From Niveibacterium terrae (lineage in GTDB: Bacteria > Pseudomonadota > Gammaproteobacteria > Burkholderiales > Rhodocyclaceae), in assembly GCF_048213115.1 (NCBI RefSeq), contig NZ_CP172404.1, positions 2,170,001-2,234,000 of the forward strand: a stretch of DNA of 64,000 bases, in the 5' to 3' direction. Every line of letters begins with the position of its first letter. The stretch's first letter is position 1. Both the position numbers and the translations under genes were made by a program. Below, piece after piece: positions 54,501 through 62,372 of this stretch. The notes below the pieces were generated by a model that saw only the letters and a program-made list of their open reading frames with translations, was not told where the DNA came from and searched no databases.

Positions 54501-56002
54501 TCGTCGACTCAAACCCGGTCTATGTCGGCAAGCCCGCCGGTCAATACAATTCGACCGACCGTTTCCTGAGCGCCTACATGAATTCGGATTTCCTGACATT
54601 CCGAACGAACAACAAGAGCCGCACTCCGGTCGTCTATGTCGGAGCGAACGACGGCATGATGCACGGCTTCAACGCGACGACTGGCGCCGAAGTGCTCGCC
54701 TATGTTCCCAGTCAGGTCTATGGCGCCATCGCGACGCTGAGCAACCAAGGCTATAACAGCAGCCACAAATTCTCGGTCGATGGCTCCCCGGAGGTCGCCG
54801 ATGCGCAGATCGGCGCAAACTGGAAGACCGTGCTGGTCAGCGGCCTGAGGAAAGGCGGAAAAGGCATCTTCGCTCTGGACGTCACTAATCCCGCAAACTT
54901 TACCGAAGCCAATGCCAGCTCGCTGGTTCTCTTCGAATTCCTCGACTCCGACGATAGCAGCGGCGATCTGGGTCACATCTATGGCAACCCGGTCATCGCG
55001 AAGATGGCCAATGGCAAGTGGGCCGCGATCTTCGGCAATGGCTACAACAGCACCAGCGAGAAGGCGGTTCTCTATATTGTCTTTCTGAAGGCCAGCGGCG
55101 GAAGCTGGGCCGCCACCGACTACGTCAAGCTCACCGCAGAAACGGGAGGCTCGAACGGTCTGGGGCCGGTCACCGCTTTCGACATCGATCTGGATGGCGT
55201 CCCCGATGCGATCTATGCCGGCGACCTGAAGGGAAATCTGTGGAAGTTTAACGTGGCGAGCACCGATCAGAGCAGTTGGTCGGTCGGACTCAGCGGTTCG
55301 CCGCTGGCCATCGCCTGCTCGGCCAGTCCGTGTACCACCAGCAACCGTCGCCCGATCACCAGCGCTCCGGCCGTGACCTGGCACCCGAACGACACCAGCA
55401 CGACACTGGTCTATTTTGGCTCCGGACGCTACCTGACCAGCGGCGATGTAACCTCGTCGCAGACCGACGCGATGTACGGTGTCTGGGATAAGGACATCGC
55501 GACAACGCGTGCAGATTATCAGTCCCAGACCATCAGTGCGGGCACGGATGACGGCACGCGCACGGTCACCAATGTCGCGATCACCTGGGGCTCTGGCGCA
55601 GGAAAGAAAATGGGCTGGGTCGAGGACTTCCCGCAAAGCGGTGAGAGGCAGACCGGTACGATCACCGTGCTCGGCGGTACGGTCTTCTACAACACCTTCC
55701 TGCCCAACACCAATCTCTGCGACTGCGGCGGAACCGGCTATCTGATGGCCGTCTCCTATCTGAACGGCGGGCTGACTTCAGGGGCTTTCTCGGGCCAGGC
55801 TTCCAGTGTCGTCGGAGTTTCGGTCGGCGGCGTGCTGGGCGGCAGTGCGATCCTGCCTCCGGGCAAGGACGGCACCAGTGCCGCCGTCAGCAATACGACA
55901 AAGCCTTCCGACCCGACCCAACCCAAACCGGTTACGACCAAGCTCAATGGCAACGCACTGGGTGGCACGCGGATAAGTTGGCGAGAAGTGATTCAGAAGT
56001 GA
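51593..56002 (+). CDS. pilY1: Type IV pilus tip adhesin PilY1, copy B, with calcium loops
   Basis: Protein of 1469 residues. Signal peptide ends PLTATA. An EF-hand-like loop at residues 69-80 (DLNGNGTLDSTE) has ligands at positions 1, 3, 5, 9 and 12. The C-terminal beta-propeller (VYVGANDGMMHGFNATTG, LVSGLRKGGKGIFALDV) carries the PilY1 calcium loop D1197-x-D1199-x-D1201-x3-D1205 (DIDLDGVPDAIYAGD). ATG at 51593 is chosen by the signal peptide; the ribosome-binding site is modest. It is 131 residues longer than copy A and quite different in its N-terminal half. Confidence 0.94.
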   Translation: MTFQIRFFQKAALGIALVAHLCVPLTATASQLVLPDEPLFTSYTASPIVMLDISRDHQLFYKAYNDYTDLNGNGTLDSTETTFNNSFLYYGYFDPTKCYSYANSKFSPATAGGGSTAPSSCSGNWSGNFLNWVSMSRLDIMRKVLFGGLRSSETSSSTVLERATIPTDAHSWVKYYTGSNLGNFTPFTSANNPNGVSFCNTSYATTGKSHSTTAAPVFRRASGDYRNWTSNELKQCYWKGDYSTTFNPSRPSSDAEFTVRVDACVSGKIGTENCKSYDGTNYKPIGLLQKYGERAGTTSDYRPRIYFGLMTGSYVKNISGGVLRKAATLPLSNTGDTTKDEIKASDGTFTGNDGIIKTISKLRIYGYNYDSGLYFGGSGESDSCNYQQTGIVSDGTGQNQQGKPANEGNCASWGNPMSEVYIESLRYLAGKTPTSAFLYSGTSNADSRVGLSTPADWGSGPLTKDNYCSPLNVLMFNASVSSFDSDQASTPFTSLKGSPNLSKWTDSVGSGEGISGTSAFVGRIGGSGSDEGICTAKTVSSLSSFSGICPEAPSLYGSYFMAGAAYFAHTNAIRDRISGANDSSTPYTVKSYAVQMATNVPRIKIPGTNVVIQPAYFLQYGNNGTGTIVDFRIKTLPTATGGKFEILWEDSNQGGDYDQDVRGTIEYTVSGSTLTISTQVTSASTAHAQGFGYTISGTDKDGAHFHSGIYGFKYSDSASSACASGCNDSTSSNSAGPVTTATYTIGNGSGAKALEDPMFYAAKWGGFDATDSVTTPSSASSWDKLNNTTGTAGADGLPDNYFYVTNPGILEASLDRALSGISDTTAGSAASASTGTLQTGTSIYQGLFTPKSWTGDLLAYSLDPSSLALTQSWSAAAQLGSKAATDRVILTTSTTTTTDAGGNTSTTRSGTPFRWTNIGAAQKTALGYDSAVTGSETTAQNRLSYIRGDASNEGADSGKFRVRTTKLGDIVDSNPVYVGKPAGQYNSTDRFLSAYMNSDFLTFRTNNKSRTPVVYVGANDGMMHGFNATTGAEVLAYVPSQVYGAIATLSNQGYNSSHKFSVDGSPEVADAQIGANWKTVLVSGLRKGGKGIFALDVTNPANFTEANASSLVLFEFLDSDDSSGDLGHIYGNPVIAKMANGKWAAIFGNGYNSTSEKAVLYIVFLKASGGSWAATDYVKLTAETGGSNGLGPVTAFDIDLDGVPDAIYAGDLKGNLWKFNVASTDQSSWSVGLSGSPLAIACSASPCTTSNRRPITSAPAVTWHPNDTSTTLVYFGSGRYLTSGDVTSSQTDAMYGVWDKDIATTRADYQSQTISAGTDDGTRTVTNVAITWGSGAGKKMGWVEDFPQSGERQTGTITVLGGTVFYNTFLPNTNLCDCGGTGYLMAVSYLNGGLTSGAFSGQASSVVGVSVGGVLGGSAILPPGKDGTSAAVSNTTKPSDPTQPKPVTTKLNGNALGGTRISWREVIQK

Positions 56003-56024
56003 GGAGGCTCCCACGGGAGTGAAA

Positions 56025-56435
56025 ATGAACATGAAGAAAAACGGATTTACGCTGATCGAAATAATGGTTGTGATAGCGATCGTCGGTATTTTGACGGCGA
56101 TCGCTCTGCCCAACTACCTCGAGCACGTCAAGGCCGGTCATCGGTCCGAGGCAAAGGCCGATCTGACCGAACTGGCCCAGTTCATGGAGCGCTATTACAC
56201 CGAGAACAACAAGTACTCCGGGGCAACGACCAGCTCATTGCCATTCTCCCAATCGCCCCGTTCCGGAACAGCCTACTATTCCGTGAGCTTGACGACCGCA
56301 GATGACAAGCCGGACACCTTCACACTGACCCTGACTCCGACCGGAACAATGGACGGGGATCGCTGCTCGACCCTGGCTCTGGATCAGTCCGGCGCATTCA
56401 CGAAAGGGGCGAGCGCGCAAGCGAACTGCTGGTGA
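56025..56435 (+). CDS. pilE: PilE-type pilin, operon B
   Basis: Type IV pilin of 136 residues. Short leader MNMKKNG then FTLIEIMVVIAIVGILTAIA. LAQFMERYYTENNKYSGA is the PilE-like motif. A C-terminal cysteine pair encloses a D-loop of about 21 residues. GGGAG precedes the ATG at 56025. Here pilE follows pilY1, whereas in operon A it comes first. Confidence 0.89.
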   Translation: MNMKKNGFTLIEIMVVIAIVGILTAIALPNYLEHVKAGHRSEAKADLTELAQFMERYYTENNKYSGATTSSLPFSQSPRSGTAYYSVSLTTADDKPDTFTLTLTPTGTMDGDRCSTLALDQSGAFTKGASAQANCW

Positions 56436-57088
56436 GAACTCCTGCATTCCCGAAGGAAGATCGCCGGCTCACTCTCGCTTTCTTCCTCGCGGTTTCGTTG
56501 CATTTCTTTGCGCTGCTCTCGGGTCCAGCTGAACATCACGGACAAACGGGCAGCACAAAGCTTTCCGCTCGTCTGAATCCGCTTCAGACGAGACGGCCAG
56601 CAGAGGCCAGCCACGACGATCGTCAGGACGCCCCCAAGCCCCCCTCCCATGCGCCGTCCGATGCCAAGGCGGCTGAACTCAAGCCTACGCCGGAAAGCCG
56701 TGACACTTCCGCGCAGGGGAAGCGGAGCATCGCGATTCCAGGGCTTCCCGCCCCCTACTTCTCGCCTCTGGATCTGACCCAGAGCCCAAGCTTTGGCGAG
56801 GACATCCCGGAGTTCCTTCCGCTTGCGATCAGTCAGAAGGAAGGCCGGGTAATCCTGGTGATCTACCTCGACGAGAACGGAGTCATAGACCGGGTGGAAT
56901 CGTCGAGCGAAGGGGCGGAAATGAGCGGTGCGGTCCGCTATCTTGAGCAGCTGGTCCGCTCAACCCCAATCAAGCCAGGAGAGATCGACGGCGAGCCCGT
57001 ACGCACGCGCTGGGTCATCGAATTCTCGATCAGTCCGGGAAGCGACGACACTGTCGGCCCTTCCGCATCCGCTCCGCTCAGCCGCTGA
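56432..57088 (+). CDS. TonB-like membrane-anchored protein, pilus operon B
   Basis: Protein of 218 residues: one N-terminal membrane segment (LTLAFFLAVSLHFFALLSG), a proline-rich linker (DAPKPPSHAPSDAKAAELKP) and a C-terminal TonB-like domain (GRVILVIYLDENGVIDRVES; RTRWVIEFSI). The GTG start overlaps the pilE stop in GTGA, so it belongs to the operon. Similar in layout to the protein at 40479-41060. Confidence 0.75.
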   Translation: MRTPAFPKEDRRLTLAFFLAVSLHFFALLSGPAEHHGQTGSTKLSARLNPLQTRRPAEASHDDRQDAPKPPSHAPSDAKAAELKPTPESRDTSAQGKRSIAIPGLPAPYFSPLDLTQSPSFGEDIPEFLPLAISQKEGRVILVIYLDENGVIDRVESSSEGAEMSGAVRYLEQLVRSTPIKPGEIDGEPVRTRWVIEFSISPGSDDTVGPSASAPLSR

Positions 57089-57866
57089 GCGATCCCGCGC
57101 GCTGGCGGCGCTGCTCGAACAGACAGATCGCCGCAGCGGCCGCCACGTTCAAGGATTCGATGCCTGGCTGCATCGGGATGTGCACACCAAGCTGGGCGAG
57201 GTGCGCGACCCCCTCGCTGACTCCCTGCCCTTCCGAGCCGAAAACCCAGGCCACGGGAGGAAGAAGATCGAGGGCGTAGAGATCGGTCGCGCCGTCCAGT
57301 CGCGTCGCGGCGATCCGGCCGCGATAGCGCCCGAGTTCATAGGGCAGGTCGGCGACTTCGTGGATCGCAACGCAGAAGTGCGCGCCCATCGCGGCGCGCA
57401 GCACTTTCGGGCTCCAGGCCTGAGCGCATCCCGGCCCGAGTAGCACCTGATCGATTCCCGCCGCGGCGGCCGTGCGCATCAGCGTCCCGACATTCCCGGC
57501 ATCCTGGACTCCGTCGAGAACCAGCCAGTCGCGCAGCGGATCCGGGGCGTGCTCCGGTGCCTCGGGCGCAAACAGGGCCAGCAAGGCGTGGGACGGATTG
57601 GCGGAACTGAGGCTAGCCATCAACGCCGGATCGAGCAGGCGGCACACAGCCTCGGGAAGGTGTGCGAGCAAGGCCTCGATCTCTGCGACCCGCTCCCCCG
57701 CGCTGGCGAAGACGGCGCGCAAGGAGCAATCGTGTTCGAGCGCTGCGCGGACGAGATGCGCGCCTTCGAGCACCGTGAGCTCATCGCTGCGGCGCGCGCG
57801 CGCGGAATCGATCAACAACCGGAGGCGCTTGAATTCAGCATTGTCGCGGGACGAGATCAGCTTCAT
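57078..57866 (-). CDS. TrmH/SpoU-family RNA 2'-O-methyltransferase
   Basis: SPOUT methyltransferase of 262 residues with an N-terminal substrate domain. Knot motifs: LVLDGVQDAGNVGTLMRTAA, VLLGPGCAQAWSPKVLRAAM, and AWVFGSEGQGVSEGVAH with the final IPMQPGIESLNVAAAAAICL. Substrate is probably 23S rRNA, not certain. It overlaps rnhB by four bases and converges on the tonB-like gene with an 11-base overlap. Confidence 0.9.
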   Translation of the reverse strand: MKLISSRDNAEFKRLRLLIDSARARRSDELTVLEGAHLVRAALEHDCSLRAVFASAGERVAEIEALLAHLPEAVCRLLDPALMASLSSANPSHALLALFAPEAPEHAPDPLRDWLVLDGVQDAGNVGTLMRTAAAAGIDQVLLGPGCAQAWSPKVLRAAMGAHFCVAIHEVADLPYELGRYRGRIAATRLDGATDLYALDLLPPVAWVFGSEGQGVSEGVAHLAQLGVHIPMQPGIESLNVAAAAAICLFEQRRQRAGSLSG

Positions 57867-58465
57867 TCGAACAATCGCCCCTGGGCGAGCAACTCGCGAA
57901 CCGGCCGGTAGCTGCGCCGATAAAAGTCAGGAACACCATGAAGGCGCAAGGCCTCCAGGTGCTCGGCGGTCGGATAGCCCTTGTGGCGCGCCAGGCCGAA
58001 CTGGGGGTAGCTGCGATCGAGTTCGCGCAGCTGCCTGTCCCGCTCGGTCTTCGCGAGGATGGAGGCAGCCGAGATCTCGGCAACGAGCGCATCACCCTTG
58101 ACGATGGCCTGGACCGGTAGCGCCAGCGTCGGGCAGCGGTTGCCGTCGACCCAGACCTCAGCAGGCGCGATCTTCAGCGCCTCGACGGCGCGACGCATCG
58201 CAAGCATCGTGGCCTGCAGGATGTTGAGGCTGTCTATCTCGGCGGCGCTCGCCTCGGCGATCGCCCAGCAGAGCGCATGTTCGCGAATCTCTTCGGCGAG
58301 CGCTTCGCGCCGGTGCTCGGAGAGCTTCTTTGAATCCTTGAGACCGGCGATCGGGTGCACTGGATCGAGGATCACGGCAGCCGCGACGACCGCTCCGCAC
58401 AGAGGCCCCCGACCGGCTTCGTCGACTCCGGCGAGCAGACCAGCGCTTCGTTCGGGCAGCGTCAT
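57863..58465 (-). CDS. rnhB: Ribonuclease HII
   Basis: Enzyme of 200 residues that cuts at ribonucleotides in DNA. Catalytic acidic residues in GVDEAGRGPLCGAVVAAAV, EVWVDGNRCP and AEISAASILAKTERDRQL. Coupled to lpxB by a four-base overlap, the usual order. Confidence 0.95.
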   Translation of the reverse strand: MTLPERSAGLLAGVDEAGRGPLCGAVVAAAVILDPVHPIAGLKDSKKLSEHRREALAEEIREHALCWAIAEASAAEIDSLNILQATMLAMRRAVEALKIAPAEVWVDGNRCPTLALPVQAIVKGDALVAEISAASILAKTERDRQLRELDRSYPQFGLARHKGYPTAEHLEALRLHGVPDFYRRSYRPVRELLAQGRLFE

Positions 58466-59613
58466 GGCCGCCCCGCCAGCATCGCGAGCACGACTTCAGC
58501 CGCGCGGCGTGCGTTGTCGCGAGCCAGCGTCTTGTGCAGCGTTTCGAAGCGATCGATCAGCAGCCCGGTCGCCGTCGAATCACCAAGCCAGTGGGCAAGC
58601 GCCTCGGCCATCTTCCCGGGCTCGCAGTCGTCCTGCAGCAGTTCGGGAACCAGAGCCTCGCGGGCAAGGATGTTGGGCAATGAAACCCAGGGCAGATACA
58701 TCAGGCGCTTGAGTATCCAGTAGGAGAAGCGCGAGATCCGATAGGCGACAACCATCGGACGCTTGAGCAAGGCGGCTTCGAGCGCCGCGGTTCCGCTCGC
58801 AAGCAGCACGGCGTCGGCGGCGATCATCGCCAGGTGCGAATGACCGATCATGATCGTGATCCGGGTGTTCGCATCGAGCTGGGCGGAGGCGATCGCCTGG
58901 GCGAGTCGATCCCGGGTTTCCCGGCTCAGCACGGGCGCGAGGAAACGGATATCGGGAAAGCGGCCCGCCAATATCTTCGCGCAAGACACGAAATGGTCGG
59001 CCAGCGCCTCGACTTCCCCGATCCGGCTCCCCGGCATCAGCGCGACGACTGCGCTCTCCGCGGGCAACCCCAGCTGCGCACGCGCCCCCGCCTTATCCGG
59101 GAAAAGCGGAAACTCATCAGCCAACGGATGACCCACAAAAGTCGCGGCAACGCCATGTTTCGCGTAGAGCTCAGGTTCGCAGGGGAAAAGGCACAGCACA
59201 TGGTCGGCCGAGCGCTTGATTTTCCTGGCCCGCCCTCCCCGCCAGGCCCAAATCGACGGGCTGACATAGTGAAGCGTCCGGATTCCGCGCTTCTTGAGGC
59301 GGCGCTCAACGCCCAGATTGAAATCAGGCGCATCAATGCCTATGAACAGATCGACGTCCGCGTCCACGATTCGGCGCAGCAGATCGCGCCGGATCGCGAG
59401 CAATTCGGGCAGACGGCGCAGCGCATCGCCAAAGCCATTGACGGCCAGGCGCTCGCTGTCGTGCCAGGCGACCAGCCCCTCTTCGCGCATCTGCGCCCCG
59501 CCAATGCCGAGGAAACGCGCGTCAGGCAGCCTGGCCTTCAGAGCGGCGATCAGGCGAGCGCCCAATTGGTCGCCCGAAGCCTCTCCGGCGACCAGCGCTA
59601 TCGTGACAGCCAT
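58462..59613 (-). CDS. lpxB: Lipid-A-disaccharide synthase
   Basis: GT-B glycosyltransferase of 383 residues joining UDP-diacylglucosamine and lipid X. VAGEASGDQLGARLIAAL, FLGIGGAQMREEGL, IDAPDFNLGVERRLKK and HYVSPSIWAWRGGRARKI are diagnostic. Between rnhB and lpxA. Confidence 0.97.
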   Translation of the reverse strand: MAVTIALVAGEASGDQLGARLIAALKARLPDARFLGIGGAQMREEGLVAWHDSERLAVNGFGDALRRLPELLAIRRDLLRRIVDADVDLFIGIDAPDFNLGVERRLKKRGIRTLHYVSPSIWAWRGGRARKIKRSADHVLCLFPCEPELYAKHGVAATFVGHPLADEFPLFPDKAGARAQLGLPAESAVVALMPGSRIGEVEALADHFVSCAKILAGRFPDIRFLAPVLSRETRDRLAQAIASAQLDANTRITIMIGHSHLAMIAADAVLLASGTAALEAALLKRPMVVAYRISRFSYWILKRLMYLPWVSLPNILAREALVPELLQDDCEPGKMAEALAHWLGDSTATGLLIDRFETLHKTLARDNARRAAEVVLAMLAGRP

Positions 59614-59619
59614 GACTGT

Positions 59620-60390
59620 TCAGCGGACGATGCCGCGCCCCGGCGTCGCAAGAAACTCGACCATCTGGACGAGTTCAGGCACTTCGGCGGCGAGGGTGGC
59701 GATTTCCTGGCGAGCTTCGTCGAGAGTCTGTCCCTTGCGGTACAGGGCCTTGTATGCGCGTTTGATCGCGGTGATCGCCGAGGACGAGTAACCGCGACGG
59801 CGCAGGCCTTCACTGTTGATGCCGTGAACTTCGGCCGGGCTGCCATTGCACATCACGAAGGGCGGCAGATCCTGCACCAGGATCGTCCCGCCGCCGCACA
59901 TGCTGTGCGCGCCGATGCGCGTGAACTGGTGAACAGCGGTCATGCCGCCCAGGATCACCCAGTCACCGACATGGACGTGCCCCCCAAGGGTCACATTATT
60001 GGCCAGGATGGTCCGGTCACCGAGCACACAATCGTGACCGACGTGGACCGAGGCCATGATCCAGTTGTCGTTGCCGATCCGCGTCACACCTGCATCCTGG
60101 GCCGTACCGGTGTTGAAGTTGCAGTACTCGCGAATCGAGTTGCGGTCGCCGATTTCGAGCCGGGTCGGCTCGCCTGCATACTTCATGTCCTGAGGACGCT
60201 CACCGAGCGAGCAGAACTGATAGATCCGGTTGTCCTTGCCAATCCGGGTCAGCCCGGTGATCACGACATGCGGTCCAATCCAGGTTCCGGCGCCGATCTC
60301 GACGCCTTCCCCAATGACGGAAAAGGGGCCGATCTCGACCCCTTCCGCTATCTTCGCATCGGGATGGATGATCGCAGTTTGATGAATCAT
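59620..60390 (-). CDS. lpxA: UDP-N-acetylglucosamine O-acyltransferase
   Basis: Left-handed beta-helix acyltransferase of 256 residues, first step of lipid A synthesis. MIHQTAIIHPDAKIAEGVEI hexapeptide repeats and the catalytic histidine region (MASVHVGHDCVLGD). ATG 60390 overlaps the fabZ stop in ATGA. Confidence 0.97.
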   Translation of the reverse strand: MIHQTAIIHPDAKIAEGVEIGPFSVIGEGVEIGAGTWIGPHVVITGLTRIGKDNRIYQFCSLGERPQDMKYAGEPTRLEIGDRNSIREYCNFNTGTAQDAGVTRIGNDNWIMASVHVGHDCVLGDRTILANNVTLGGHVHVGDWVILGGMTAVHQFTRIGAHSMCGGGTILVQDLPPFVMCNGSPAEVHGINSEGLRRRGYSSSAITAIKRAYKALYRKGQTLDEARQEIATLAAEVPELVQMVEFLATPGRGIVR

Positions 60391-60833
60391 GCAAGCCTCT
60401 TGAAGAAGCACATCAGATCGGCGGAAGCGGCGACTTCACCGTCTATCGAGGCCGTGCCGCTGTACTTCCACAGATCACCCTTGTTCTTGACCAGGCGCAC
60501 GTCGAAGATCAGCTGATCGCCCGGCAGAACCGGCCGCTTGAAACGGACATTGTCGATGCCGGCGAAGTAAGCGACCGTATTCGCATCAGGCTTCACGTCG
60601 CGCGTCTTGTACGACATCACCGCGGCGGTCTGGGCCATCGCTTCGATGACCAGAACGCCCGGCATCACCGGGTGATGCGGGAAGTGACCGGTGAAGAACT
60701 GTTCGTTGACTGTGACGTTCTTGAGTGCCTTGATCCGTTCGCCGGGAACGAGTTCCAGTACGCGGTCGATCAACAGGAAGGGGTAGCGGTGCGGCAGGTA
60801 TTGCATCACCTCGCCGATGTCCATGGTAATCAA
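60387..60833 (-). CDS. fabZ: 3-hydroxyacyl-ACP dehydratase FabZ
   Basis: Hot-dog-fold dehydratase of 148 residues. MQYLPHRYPFLLIDRVLE and catalytic HFPHHPVMPGVLVIEAMAQT. The TTG start at 60833 has GGAG eight bases upstream; the ATG at 60824 would give 145 residues. Coupled to lpxD and lpxA. Confidence 0.96.
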   Translation of the reverse strand: MITMDIGEVMQYLPHRYPFLLIDRVLELVPGERIKALKNVTVNEQFFTGHFPHHPVMPGVLVIEAMAQTAAVMSYKTRDVKPDANTVAYFAGIDNVRFKRPVLPGDQLIFDVRLVKNKGDLWKYSGTASIDGEVAASADLMCFFKRLA

Positions 60834-61855
60834 ACTTTACTCTCCAGTTCTGAGATCCGCTTTTCCATCTCCCTGAGCCTCGCCGCCATCGCGTCGAGAT
60901 GCCGGAAGTGGGCGGCACTCTTCATCCATTCAGCGTGCTCCATGCCGGGCATCGCCGAAGTGTAAATTCCCGGGGTCGTGATCGACTTGCTGACCAGAGT
61001 CCGGGCCGAAACGACCGTATCATCGGCGATGTCGAGGTGGCCGCTGATCCCCGCCTGGCCACCGACCATCACCCGTGCGCCGATATGCGCGCTGCCGGCA
61101 ACACCGACGCAGCCCGCCATTGCCGAGTGCTCGCCAATATGCACGTTATGGGCGATCTGGACGAGGTTGTCGAGCTTCACGCCCTTGGCGATGATCGTAT
61201 CGTCAAGCGCACCGCGATCGACGGTCGTATTGGCGCCAATCTCGACGTCATCTCCGATCAGAACCCGCCCGATCTGCGGAATCTTGACCCAGGCCCCGGT
61301 GCGCTCGCGCGCATAGCCAAAGCCGTCGGCGCCGATCACGACACCGGCGTGCAGGATGCAGTTCGCCCCGATCACGCAGTCGTGATAGATCGCAACCTGT
61401 CCGACCAGCCGCGTATTCGATCCGATCCGCACCCCGGCATCGACCATGCAGCCCGGTCCTATCGTCACGTTCTCGCCGAACTCGCAGTCCGGACCAACAT
61501 AGGCGAGTGGGCCGACGCGGGTCGAGGAAGGCAGCTCGGACTCGACGACAGCCCCCGGGTGAACACCTTCAGCCTGCTCGGGCGCAGGGTTGAGCCACTG
61601 GGCAAGGCGGGCGTAATACAGGTAGGGGTTATCGCAGACGATGCGCGGCAGCGCGGTCAAATCCATGGCGTTCTGCGCCAGGATCACCGCTGCAGCCCCG
61701 GTCTTCTCGAGATCTCTGCGGTGTTTGACCGAAGCGAGGAAGGCGATTTCGCCTTCCCCGGCGGATTGAAGGCTGCCGATCTGACGAATCTCGACCGAAC
61801 CATTGCCTTCGACTCGCCCCCCGAGGCGGGAGGCGATCTCCATGAGCGTCGGCAC
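60830..61855 (-). CDS. lpxD: UDP-3-O-(3-hydroxyacyl)glucosamine N-acyltransferase
   Basis: Trimeric acyltransferase of 341 residues. N-terminal uridine-binding domain (GEIAFLASVKHRRDLEKTGA) then hexapeptide repeats with GADGFGYARERTGAWVKIPQ and NTTVDRGALDDTIIAKGVKL. Starts three bases from the skp stop. Confidence 0.97.
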   Translation of the reverse strand: MPTLMEIASRLGGRVEGNGSVEIRQIGSLQSAGEGEIAFLASVKHRRDLEKTGAAAVILAQNAMDLTALPRIVCDNPYLYYARLAQWLNPAPEQAEGVHPGAVVESELPSSTRVGPLAYVGPDCEFGENVTIGPGCMVDAGVRIGSNTRLVGQVAIYHDCVIGANCILHAGVVIGADGFGYARERTGAWVKIPQIGRVLIGDDVEIGANTTVDRGALDDTIIAKGVKLDNLVQIAHNVHIGEHSAMAGCVGVAGSAHIGARVMVGGQAGISGHLDIADDTVVSARTLVSKSITTPGIYTSAMPGMEHAEWMKSAAHFRHLDAMAARLREMEKRISELESKV

Positions 61856-61858
61856 GGC

Positions 61859-62356
61859 TTACTTGTCGGCCAACGCCTTGATGACCTTTTCGGTCAAATC
61901 GACGCGCGGGCTGATGAAAATCGCATCCTGAAGGATAGCGTCGTACTTTTCGGTCTCGGCGATCTCGCGGATCGCCTTGTTTGCGCGCTCGAGAACCGTC
62001 GCCAGCTCTTCGTTGCGGCGCTGGTTCAGATCTTCGCGGAACTCGCGCTGACGACGCTGAAACTCACGGGTGGCCTCGTTGAAGTCACGCTCCTTGTTCT
62101 TGCGCTCGCCATCGGACATCGTCACGCTGTTCTTTTCCAGGTTTTCCTGCATCCCCTGAAGCTGCTTGGCAAGCTTCTGGAGATCCTGGTCACGCTTTTC
62201 AAATTCCTTCTCGAGCTTCTTTTGTGCCTTAACAGCAGGAGGCGCTTCGCGCAAGACCCGCTCAGAATTCACGAAGCCGATCTTGCTCTGGGCGCACGCA
62301 CCCGTTGCAATACCCAGACCGATCGCAGTCACCAGCAAGCCACGAACAAAACTCAC
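61859..62356 (-). CDS. skp: Periplasmic chaperone Skp/OmpH
   Basis: Chaperone of 165 residues that holds unfolded outer-membrane proteins. Signal peptide ends GIATGACA; KIGFVNSERVLREAPPAVKA; then a long charged coiled coil. Directly downstream of bamA, as in most proteobacteria. Confidence 0.94.
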   Translation of the reverse strand: MSFVRGLLVTAIGLGIATGACAQSKIGFVNSERVLREAPPAVKAQKKLEKEFEKRDQDLQKLAKQLQGMQENLEKNSVTMSDGERKNKERDFNEATREFQRRQREFREDLNQRRNEELATVLERANKAIREIAETEKYDAILQDAIFISPRVDLTEKVIKALADK

Positions 62357-62372
62357 AACAACCTCCTCGGGA

